Positions 10,718-19,400 of a stretch of DNA of 64,000 bases are shown here, in pieces. The stretch lies in the NCBI GenBank assembly GCA_039621445.1, contig CP154957.1:24590938-24654937 (forward strand), read 5' to 3'. Both the position numbers and the translations under genes were made by a program. The stretch is from Euglena gracilis (Eukaryota > Euglenida > Euglenophyceae > Euglenales). How positions within the stretch are numbered: the first letter of the stretch is position 1; each line of letters begins with the position of its first letter. Under the pieces are notes generated by a model. The model did no database searches and was not told where the DNA came from. It saw only the letters and a program-made list of their open reading frames with translations.

Positions 10718-11160
10718 GTGCGCAACCAGACCTCACAAGAATACTCCCGGGAAGTCTGACCAGGGAGGAAGTGACCATGAGGGCGGAGCACAAGAGGGGG
10801 GTGAGATCCTGCTTTGTGAGCCGGCTGTCTTGTTGTTTGTGTTATTTTTTGGCGGGGTGCGGATAGTGCGGATCCCGAGGTGCCTCGTACTCCCTCGAGG
10901 AAAACCGACCGTGGAAGAAGGGGAACCGAGGGCGAAGCACAAAGACCTCGGGAGCCCGACCCCCCCCCCCCGCCCGTAAAAGAAAATTTGTCTTCAAAAC
11001 CCCTCGGACTCCCACGACAGAGGAAGGGGGAGGAAGGGACCAAGAGGGCGAAGCACAAGAAGATGGTGAGGTCCTGCTTTCCTTGCCGGCTGCTCTGTTC
11101 TGGTGTGTTTGTGCGTGTTGGCGATGATGAGGCCTCCTCCGACACCTTGGCGAAGCTGAA
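10718..11160 (+). repeat. Cluster of DIRS-type termini
   Basis: Two tandem, diverged versions of the same terminal sequence follow copy C. Both contain GGGCGGAGCACAAGA or GGGCGAAGCACAAGA, then GGTGAG, then TCCTGCTTT (at about 10773-10830 and 11045-11100). A third partial version with CTCGAGGAAAACCGACC lies at 10885-10960 and recurs inverted at 15800-15905. In copies A and B the same sequence is found just inside the terminal repeat, so this is scar tissue from several insertions. Confidence 0.65.
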
Positions 11161-11412
11161 CCGTCGTGGCCCCGCCCCCCCCCCCTCTCCCATGGTCGCT
11201 TGGTGGGGGCCCCCCCCTCGATGGGGATGGTTGTCTCTTTCCGGTGTGTTTCTGGGTGAGTGGTTGGGGCTGCTTGGTGGGGGTTCCCCTTTCTGGTTGG
11301 GATGTCTTTCTTTTTCTGCTGGATTTTTGGGTGGGGGGGTTGGGCTCACCATCTTCTTGTGCTTCGCCCTCTTGGTCCCTTCCTCCCCCTTCCTCTGTCG
11401 TGGGAGTCCGAG
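11003..11412. repeat. Perfect 68-bp inverted repeat
   Basis: 11003-11070 and 11345-11412 are exact reverse complements, separated by 274 bp of G/C-rich sequence. The right arm ends exactly where the terminal repeat of copy B begins (11413). The arms include the GGGCGAAGCACAAGAAGATG terminal motif. It resembles the internal complementary region that DIRS elements use during circle formation, here in a possibly composite arrangement. Confidence 0.85.
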
Positions 11413-11445
11413 ACCATTCGGGCTCCGCACTGCGAGATGGTGAGG
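11413..11445 (-). repeat. Left terminal inverted repeat of copy B
   Basis: Exact reverse complement of 15582-15614. The recombinase frame reads through it without a stop. Confidence 0.9.
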
Positions 11446-12400
11446 TACTGTGCACCCCTTTTTGGGCCATAATTGTTTGAATTTTTGAAACGACACCCAG
11501 CCTCAAATAATGAGCTTGGAAGGCCCCAAAATTTTTCCACTGACCCAGCTGCTGGACTTCTTCCACTTGCAACCCAGCATTTTTCCACCATAAAACCCCA
11601 GCCCCTCTGGTGCTGTGGGGTTTCCAGTGGGTGGTGTCCACCCCCCCCTCTTGCAGAATTTCTCTGGTAAGGGAATTCACCCTTTCTGATGTCAAAGGTC
11701 TTTTACCATCCAAAGACCATAACAAATTATTTTTGTTCCCAACCATGTGGGCTGTCCTTTCCACATACTCTTTCAACAAATGCCAGGGGCTGATGAGGGG
11801 GGTGTGTGGCAAATTCAAAATCTCCTCCCATCTTGGGAATTGCCACCCTTTCCTTTGTAACAAAATGAAAATTTTTTCCCCCACGAAACTGATTTTTCGC
11901 TGTGTCCTGGCTAAATCAACCCCCCTGTGGAGGGCCAACAGCCTCCAACAAATGATGAGTCTGTTTCTGAGCTCTTTCACAGACATTTCTGAGAGGGGTT
12001 TTGAATTTCTGATGATGCTGTCTAGCAAATCAGAGGGGTCCCAAAAATGTGCATACTTGCAGGCATTGGAGTTCCATTTCCTTTTCAATGGAGACAAAAG
12101 AGGGGAAAACCTCAATGACCCAAACCCTGGGAGTAATAAAACTGCTGCATATGCATTTCGTGCAGTGTTGAGGTTGTGGGCAGCCAGATCAAGGATGGCC
12201 TCAGCCATCCTGTGGACTGTGCAGTCCTGCAGGGGCACCCCTTTGTGCAACAATTGGCCCATCAAAGCCTTGAATGCTGAATCATATCTTTTGACATTTC
12301 CCAGATTTTTTATGTAAGTATCGATACTGGACATCGAAACTTCCTGGGATTGTAATATTTGCCTGACACAATCAAGCAGGCCAAATTCCACCTTGGGGGG
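11446..12400 (-). CDS. Tyrosine recombinase of DIRS copy B
   Basis: It lies within a 574-codon frame that is open from 12718 to 10994. The recombinase proper begins near residue 108 (about 12397), after a part that only shadows the pol frame. The catalytic residues are visible: Arg in LHRGVD (265), H-x-x-R in HSTRGAG (His 368, Arg 371), Trp in LGQW (394) and the nucleophilic Tyr in QAHYLRL (404, codon at about 11507-11509). This enzyme integrates the circular DNA product and is the defining feature of DIRS-like elements. The frame has no stop before the terminal repeat and runs through it for another 150 codons, so the native C-terminus is uncertain. It overlaps the end of pol by about 90 bp. 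Confidence 0.85.
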
Positions 12401-14553
12401 GGGGGCATCTCCTCCCCCCAGCAGTTGGTGAACAGACCCCACTGGGGGGGTACTAGCAAAACCTTGCTGCCTGGCTGCCTGATTGACATTAATTGGCGCC
12501 ACCATGATGTCGAATCCCAGTGGGGTACGATCAACAGACAAATTAGGTCTGGGTTTACCATTAATCTCTGAACCCACTGGGGGATGATGCTCCAGGGAGG
12601 GTTGGCATAAACTGGGGGGAGACCCCTTAAATCTGCCTTCAGAGCATCCACCAACAAAGCCCCTTGATGGGGGTATCGACAAATGAATTTGGGGAATTTT
12701 TTGTTGCTGGGTGTGCAAAACATGTCCACCTCTGGGATTATGTTCTTTTTGAAAAACTGAAGAATTTGGTGAAAGATGTTTAGGTTGAGGGTATAATCAC
12801 CTGGGTCCTTTTGCTCCCTGGTCAAGGAGTCTGCCAATTGTTCCTTTGTGGGAACCCAAACCACCTGCAAATTGATCTGCTTTTCTTGGCAATGATACAG
12901 CAGGGGTTTTAGGATGGAATTTAGGTAGGGTTTTTTGCCTCCCCACTTTGTTAAATAACTTACAGCCACTTGGCTGTCCACATGAAGCACAATCGTTTGC
13001 TTTGGTTTGGCTAGTGCTTTTACTGTTTCCACTGCAGCCTGCAATTCTTTTTGATTGATATGAAGGACATGTAGGTCCCTCCAAAAATCCTGCACCTTTT
13101 GGCCTGAAGCCTTGTCCAGCCCCCCCCATTGCCAGGTGCTGCTGTCTGAAAAGAGATTCTGAGTGGCCTGGGATTGAAAGGCCCTGCCAACCCCTGGCTG
13201 CAAAAATGCCTTTAGTTCCACAATTTGCTCCTTGACCCCCTGGGGAATGGTTAGGGTGTGGTCCCAACCCCACTTTGTGTGCAGGTCCACCATTTTGCAA
13301 AGTTGATCTGTCAGAATTCTGAGAAATGGCATTGAGACTAGGTAGCTTCTGACTTGACCTACAATGGAACTGAGTTTTCTGCAGCTCATTTTGTGTGCTG
13401 TGAGCACTTTGCCCAGCTCCTTTCTTAAGGATTTTAGTTTTTCCTGAGGAATTTCCAGCTGGCCTTTTTTCAAGTTGACCCACTGGCCCAAATGTTTTAT
13501 TTCCTGTGTGGGTTCCAGACAGGACTTGGGGAGGTTTAATCTGAAACCTGCCAGTAAAAGGTCCTGTTTTATTTCTGCCAAATGCTGGGCTGCTGTCTTT
13601 TTGCTGGGGGCTAACAGCAAAATGTCGTCCAGGTAGATGAAAACTACCTTTCCCTCTTTTCTCCATTTCCTTTCCCAGACTCTCATGAGAGTCATAAATT
13701 TCTGAGGCAGGCTTCTGATGCCGAAGCATGCAGCTTGAAACTGCCAAGTTTCTCCCCCCACCTGCATGCAAACATGCTTTTCTAGACTGCTGTGCAGTTT
13801 TAAGTGGAAATATGCATCCTTCAGATCTATTTTCCCACAGAACCAACCTTTTCTCAGATATGGGAAGATATTTCCCATGTGTTCCAGTCTGAACTTCTGG
13901 GGGGTGAAATGGAGATTTAACTGTCGACAGTCTGAAATCAGTCTTTCCTTTGTCTTTTCCCCTTCTTTTTTGGAAATGATGAAGTAAGGGACCAAATGTT
14001 TTGCCTCCTCTGGGGGGATTTGCTTGGTTGCCCCCGCACATTCGTATTCTCTCAGAATTTTCTGGGCAGTCATTACTTCTTGGGGAGTTTTGAAGGGAAC
14101 TTTTAAGGACATTTGAGGGGGGAGGGGAAGATCTGCCATAACTCCCTCCCTTATCAGGTTTAATACCTCTCTGCTGGCTCCTGCCTTGACCCAATTGGGG
14201 ATGCTGGCCTGCAGGGCTTTGTAAGGGGGTACCCCTGGGTGTAATGTGTCTGGGGACTCCACAGGCCCCATCACTGGGGTCCTTCCCCTTGGCTGCCCCA
14301 TCACTGGGGTCACCCCTGGTTGCCCCATCACTGGGGCTGTAGCTGGCCCTGCCATAGGGCTTTCCAAAGACAGGCTTTCCCCCTGTTTGTGAATGATGGG
14401 GGAAGGTCTGTGCCTGAAATGAGGGGGTATATACAAGGCTGGGCTGATTATCTTCTGGGGGGGGCCTGTCTGAGCCAATCTTGGGCCTCCCCCCCCAAGG
14501 GCTGATGTGGTGATTGCCTTGGCCACCATTTGCCTTCTGGCCTCCCCTGGCAC
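12310..14553 (-). CDS. Polymerase of DIRS copy B: RT, RNase H and NPPW domain
   Basis: A 747-codon open frame. A proline-rich linker (1-100) precedes the reverse transcriptase: SDCRQLN near 207, catalytic Asp in KIDLKDAYF (243), FQAACFG (272-278) and YLDD (307-310). The RNase H follows with SDSSTWQWGG (Asp 470), INQKELQA (Glu 503), HVDSQVA (Asp 526) and WVPTKEQLADS (Asp 575), so all four acidic residues are present. A third domain contains VYANPPWSIIPQW (about 648-660), the place where DIRS elements carry a methyltransferase-like domain. The enzyme would copy the element RNA into DNA, probably in the nucleus. The first ATG (14553) may not be used; entry could be by frameshift from the gag-like frame at the G8 run. 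Confidence 0.88.
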   Translation of the reverse strand: MPGEARRQMVAKAITTSALGGGGPRLAQTGPPQKIISPALYIPPHFRHRPSPIIHKQGESLSLESPMAGPATAPVMGQPGVTPVMGQPRGRTPVMGPVESPDTLHPGVPPYKALQASIPNWVKAGASREVLNLIREGVMADLPLPPQMSLKVPFKTPQEVMTAQKILREYECAGATKQIPPEEAKHLVPYFIISKKEGEKTKERLISDCRQLNLHFTPQKFRLEHMGNIFPYLRKGWFCGKIDLKDAYFHLKLHSSLEKHVCMQVGGETWQFQAACFGIRSLPQKFMTLMRVWERKWRKEGKVVFIYLDDILLLAPSKKTAAQHLAEIKQDLLLAGFRLNLPKSCLEPTQEIKHLGQWVNLKKGQLEIPQEKLKSLRKELGKVLTAHKMSCRKLSSIVGQVRSYLVSMPFLRILTDQLCKMVDLHTKWGWDHTLTIPQGVKEQIVELKAFLQPGVGRAFQSQATQNLFSDSSTWQWGGLDKASGQKVQDFWRDLHVLHINQKELQAAVETVKALAKPKQTIVLHVDSQVAVSYLTKWGGKKPYLNSILKPLLYHCQEKQINLQVVWVPTKEQLADSLTREQKDPGDYTLNLNIFHQILQFFKKNIIPEVDMFCTPSNKKFPKFICRYPHQGALLVDALKADLRGLPPVYANPPWSIIPQWVQRLMVNPDLICLLIVPHWDSTSWWRQLMSIRQPGSKVLLVPPQWGLFTNCWGEEMPPPPRWNLACLIVSGKYYNPRKFRCPVSILT

Positions 14554-15263
14554 TCAGGCCTGCTTGGCCACCATTTGCCTTCTGGCCTCCCTTGGCTCTC
14601 AGGCTTGCTTGGCCTCCATTGGCCTTTTCTCTGGGACTGTCTCTTCTCTGTCCCTCTTGATTTCCCATAAAGGCCACCATGGCCTGTTCTTGGCATTGGC
14701 TTGCCGCTCCTGGGGGGTTTGTGTCTGAAATTGCTGGGGGGAAAGTTGGACACACCTTTCCCCAATGGGCTCTTTCCAGGTTGGGGTACTGGCTGCCATA
14801 GCCTGGCCCCTGGGCCCACTGCCCTCTTGAATAATGGCTTCCATAGCCTTGAATTTGGACCCCAGGTCCTTTTTGTTGATGGCTGCCATAGCCTTGATAA
14901 TTTGAATCCTTTGGATTTGTTGAAAGGCTGCCATAGCCCTTGTCTTGTCCCCTGGAAGGGGGTGGACATAGAAAAGGGGGGGGAGTCTGTTGGACCTGTG
15001 ATGGTATTCCCCTTCTGTCTTCTCTTCCTGACCACAGTTGTCCATGGTCCATGGCCATTCTCATCTTGAGAGGGGGATTTGAAAATCTCAGATGCCTTGG
15101 GGGGTGGGGGGGTTGCGATGGCCACGGACTGGCTAGTTGCTGCCGCCCCTCCAGCTTCTGCAGCTGCTGCTGTGACTCCACCTTCCCCAACTTCAGCTGA
15201 CTTCTTGAAAGTTCTTTGCAGTTCTTCTTGAGATTCAGAGTTTCTTTGAAATTCATTCTTCAT
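14448..15263 (-). CDS. gag-like protein, DIRS copy B
   Basis: A 271-codon frame from an ATG at 15263. The N-terminus is polar, with an Ala-rich and then Pro-rich stretch (residues 35-55), then a basic patch (VRKRRQKG, about 78-85). Next comes a run of four to five degenerate repeats of about 20 residues built on RLWQP (about 108-175), and a C-terminal tract of Gly, Lys and Arg with WWPSRPE-type repeats (about 208-250). A basic, repetitive, disordered protein upstream of pol fits a nucleic-acid-binding gag; no zinc knuckle is present. The frame overlaps pol by 106 bp in a different phase. The phase change sits on a G8 run (complement of 14490-14497) that has only seven bases in copy A. Confidence 0.65.
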   Translation of the reverse strand: MKNEFQRNSESQEELQRTFKKSAEVGEGGVTAAAAEAGGAAATSQSVAIATPPPPKASEIFKSPSQDENGHGPWTTVVRKRRQKGNTITGPTDSPPFSMSTPFQGTRQGLWQPFNKSKGFKLSRLWQPSTKRTWGPNSRLWKPLFKRAVGPGARLWQPVPQPGKSPLGKGVSNFPPSNFRHKPPRSGKPMPRTGHGGLYGKSRGTEKRQSQRKGQWRPSKPESQGRPEGKWWPSRPECQGRPEGKWWPRQSPHQPLGGEAQDWLRQAPPRR

Positions 15264-15581
15264 GGAAATCCAGTTGTCGATATCTGTTGTGTTTCTTGTT
15301 CTTTTTCTTGAATTTCTTCCAGTTCCAGTTGAATTCTTCCTTCAGGAAGTTGAAGTTCCACAGAAAGTTCGGTTCCCCAGTTGGTAAGAGTATTGGTTCT
15401 CGGGAAGGCAGAACTCCTCGAAAAACAATTCCACTTGAACTCGTAGTAGTAAAACTCTTTCTCCTTGAGGTCGAAGGGCAGAAATAGGAATCAGCCAACT
15501 CCGGCAACAAAAAGCAGTAAGAAACACCCCCCGCGCACGCACAAACACACCAGAACAGAACAGCCGGCAAGGAAAGCAGGA

Positions 15582-15614
15582 CCTCACCATCTCGCAGTGC
15601 GGAGCCCGAATGGT
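15582..15614 (-). repeat. Right terminal inverted repeat of copy B
   Basis: Exact reverse complement of 11413-11445 over 33 bp, with the core CTCGCAGTGCGGAGCCCGA. It is shared with copy A at 2961-2993. Confidence 0.9.
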
Positions 15615-16430
15615 CTCGATCAGAAGATGGGGGCCGGGGGGGGGGAAGAGGGGGGAAACCCCCCCAGGGGCAAGATGCCACGTCGCCACGTCGGAGTCAG
15701 ATCATCAGCCAACTCCCGCGAGGCGGCGCTAAGCAGGGACTCCTGGCCTAACGCAGCAAACAATCCGAACAGCGCCGCCGGCGAGCAAGGCATGGCCTCG
15801 CAAGGTCTTTGTGCTTCGCCGTCGGTGTCCCTTCCTTCCTTGTCGGTTTTTCCGCGAGGGAGTACGGGTGTCCCTTCCTTGTCGGTTTTCCTCGAGGGAG
15901 TGCGAGCAACCAGCCTCCAGGGCGCCTCCCTGGAGGCTCCAGGTAACGAAAAGTGAGGATTCCAAATTTTCTGGGACCCGTCCCCCCGGGACCCCCCTCT
16001 CCCCTGGGGGGACCCACCAGGGGTGGGTGGGCGGGTGCCGACCCTCCCCCCGTCCCCCCTTACCGCCCGGTCTTAAAAAAAACCCCAACATTGTCAACCC
16101 AACGTGTCTAACATGTGTGTGTATGTATGTATGTATGTATGTGTATGGAGAAAAAACCAAAAAAAGCGAAAATTTCCCCCTGCCCCCCTTTTTGAAAGTT
16201 CTTTCCCAACCATGCTGCACTGTCTCCGAAAAAAAAATTTCTGCGTTTTTGGGGGGGGAAGAATAGTTAGGTTTGAGAGAGGATCCAATTTCATTGCACA
16301 TTGTGTTACACTTTCCAGCCTGCATGCAAACACCATCCCAAAAAGAAAAAAATTGACACAACGTCGCCGTTTTTGTGAGAGTGATGATTGACGCAAAGCT
16401 GATGGGGCTGGAACAAGCCAAAAATCTACC
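15615..16430. other. 3' flank of the FKBP gene with DIRS-terminus relics
   Basis: 15800-15905 holds two tandem copies of a sequence with GTCCCTTCC and a TTGTCGGTTTT core, related in inverted form to 10885-10960. 15960-16085 is C/G-run rich and ends in GGTCTTAAAAAAAA, like the right end of the MITE family found elsewhere in the window. A GTAT microsatellite is at 16116-16145. I see no gene and no obvious polyadenylation signal for FKBP, whose stop is at 16431-16433. Confidence 0.5.
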
Positions 16431-16474
16431 TTACTTGATCTTCAAGATCTCGATGGTGAAGTTCAATGTGCCAC
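16431..16474 (-). CDS. FKBP12: FKBP12 exon 4 (residues 96-109 and stop)
   Basis: 44 bp after the acceptor TTTTTCCACAG. It encodes GGTLNFTIEILKIK and TAA, the last strand of the FKBP fold. Confidence 0.92.
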
Positions 16475-19400
16475 CTGTGGAAAAATTTGCATTCATCAAG
16501 ACAATGAGGCCAAAAATATACACAAGGAAAAATAAATAGTGGGACATCTGAGAAATTTGTGGGTCATACCCAACCCCCAGCTCCAAAGCCTCTGCCAGCC
16601 CATGGGATGTGGTGATGGTGTGTGCACATTGGCACGGCCCCACGCAGCAGTGCCCCAGCCAACTCTGCTGCAACACGCTGTGCAAAATTCAGGCCAACCC
16701 CATGCGAGCAGGTCTTTTCCATTTTCTGACCCCTTTTGGACTGCGAAGCAAACCCAGCCTCAGGTAAAGGGACGAGGCGGCTGCAGTGAGTGGCATTGGA
16801 CCCTGCGTGGGGCAGGGCCGTGCCAATGTGCACACACCATCACCACGTCCCATGGGCTGGCAGAGGCTTTGGAGCTGGGGTTGGGTATGACCCACAAAAT
16901 TCTCAGGTGTCCCACTATTTAGTTTCCCTGCTGTAGCTTCTCCTCCACTTCCACTTTTTTGCAAATGCTGCACCATGCAAACCAGGAATTGGGAAATTTG
17001 CACTGGGGGGGGATCTGTGTAGTGGCTGAGGGTGTGAGACTGGTTGATCTTAGGCGGCCAAATTCGCACTTAAGGGTTTTTTCTTTGAAATGGGCGCATT
17101 TGCGCAAATGCGCAAATTTTACGAAATTTCTGGGACCCTGTACCCTGCCACAGGGAGAACAGATTATGAACTGTGACACCCCTGTGTTGTAGGGAATTGG
17201 CCCCCAGTGGTTTGGTGTGCATGCTGCTTACCGGGTGACCTGGATGGGGCTGAGGGTGAGAGTGGTGCTCCTGTACATCAAACAGGAGAGAGGCACACAC
17301 CCTGTGTTACGACACTTGGAAATGGTGCTGACGTGCTGGCTGAACTGACTGGGATGCTACCGCCACCGGTAAGAACACAAGGAGCCTCATTAGATCACAC
17401 ACCACAGACTACGTCAGCCAGCGGTCACGCAACTGATTTGTGTTTGTGGGCGCAATTGCGCAAATAAAAACAATTGTGTTTGTGGGCGCATTTGCGCAAA
17501 TAAAACGTACAACGATGATGTTAAAATGACGTGTTTGTGGGCGCAAATGCGCCCACAAACAAATTTTTTGGTGCGCGCATTTGCGCAAATGCGCGCACCA
17601 ACATGTTTATGTTTATTTGCGCAAATGCGCAAACAAACATGTATTTTTACTTTCCATGTTAAAGCACACCAATGAGGACCATGACCCTACGAGGTTTTAA
17701 AACGTGATGGGGGTGTTGGTGCGCGCAATTGCGCAAATAAACACAATTACGTTTGTGCGCGCATTTGCGCAAATGCGCGCACCAACATTTAATGCAATGC
17801 TTCAAAATGATGTGTTTGTAGGAGCCTTAGAGCACACAAACAAAGTTGTGTTTATTTGCGCAAATGCGCGCACCAACACACATCAGTTGTACGATACCAT
17901 CTCCTCCTCCGTGACAGCTGGCGAACGCAATTCCTCACGCCAACCAATGATTTGCACCACAATTATGTGGTGATGAAATTTGTGGTGAGAGGTAGTGTGT
18001 AATGCTCACTGGAACACGGCATGTGACTGGCCAAAATTTGCCTGCCTTATGTGTGTACATTTGCACTGCTGTTACCCGGCCCACATGACCTGTTGTTTTG
18101 GCGTCATCCGTTTGGCAGTTAACCGTCATGAATTGATGACGTGCAAACTACCTGTGCCTGTTGGACACCTTTTCTGCAACAGGGCTGCGTTGCAAGAAGA
18201 CAAAATTTGGCACCTGAAATACCCAGGATGTGTCAGGCCGGAGTCCGTTTTATGGTTTTCTTTGCCATTTTTCCCTTGAAATACGTAAAAAACACCAGTT
18301 TTTGTGCATAATTTGGGGGGAGTAGGTCCCACCGCTTTGATGCACCCAATGCAGTGATAAAGCTTCAACACTTCCTTGCACCCAAAATAACGGGTGTTTG
18401 AGGGCTATCTCTCTCCGGCTGCTGGTTGCCATGCACTGGCACGACGTTGTCCCCCCAGTCTCACACCCCGGTTGCGGGGAATAACGTCTGTGGTGGGTGT
18501 CGTTGCACCGGGGAGGTCGATGCCGGCCTGCTGGGTGCTGAAGCATCAGCAGCTGATGGGGCTGCAACAGCGGAGCCGAGGCCGCAGGCCAGCCCTTGGG
18601 ACCCAAAAATTGGTGTCAGTGGACGTGCACCGTTACTGGGTGGCTGTGAACCCACCTTCAAGAGATCCTATGTCTCCATATTTTGTGGGACCTGTCAATG
18701 GTCAAAAAACAGCACCATAACACCATATGCCGGAGGAGACGGTGTGGTCATTTGGGTTGAACCCACTCAGAAGCCACCCAAGGTAGCTGTAGGAGGGCCA
18801 AATGAAATCACCTTTTACTCCTCCATTGGTGGTTTATTTGCGCATTTGCGCGCATCACGTTCTGTGGGCGAAAATGCGCAAATAAACATAATAAATTGTG
18901 CAGTTTCTTCATGTGGTTTATTTGCGCATTTGCGCCCACAAACAACGTGATGCGCGCAAATGCGCAAATAAACCACATCTGCTCTCGGTGTTTGACGGTT
19001 ATGTTTCCGTCACACCGTTCTTCTTTGTGTTTATTTGCGCATTTGCGCAAATAAACACAGAACATGTATATGCGCGCATTTGCGCAAATGCGCGCATAAA
19101 ACATAATTTTTGTTTGTGCGCGCATTTGCGCCCATAAGCTTGCGCGTCGACAAATAATTTGACAAACCCACCAACTGGACAGCCCATTGGTCCGTGCCGT
19201 CACCGCCCCTATGTCACGCCGTTTATCAACAGCGTCAGTTCATGGGTGCCAAGGCCCAATCCTTCAAGGACATGTTTATGTTTATTTGCGCAAATGCGCA
19301 AATAAACATAAACATGTTGGTGCGCGCATTTGCGCCCATAAACACAAACATATCCTTCCAGTGTTGGGCTTCTTCTGCTGGGTTCTTTGCCACACAACTG

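Larger units (their letters stand above)
11413..15614 (-). mobile_element. DIRS-like retrotransposon, copy B (near-intact)
   Basis: A 4.2-kb minus-strand element bounded by perfect 33-bp inverted termini (15582-15614 and 11413-11445). In transcription order it holds a leader, a gag-like frame (15263-14448), a polymerase frame with RT, RNase H and an NPPW domain (14553-12310), and a tyrosine recombinase (within 12718-10994). There is no aspartic protease or DDE integrase, which together with the inverted termini separates it from LTR retrotransposons. No target duplication is visible, as expected for this class. Very few lesions are seen, so the insertion is young compared with copies A and C. 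Confidence 0.88.

Noticed and set aside
12797-15256. 819-codon minus-strand frame in DIRS copy B
   Set aside because: It is longer than the gag and pol frames, but its second half is the wrong phase of the RT and its composition is Gly, Gln and Lys low-complexity. The RT, RNase H and gag motifs lie in the other frames.
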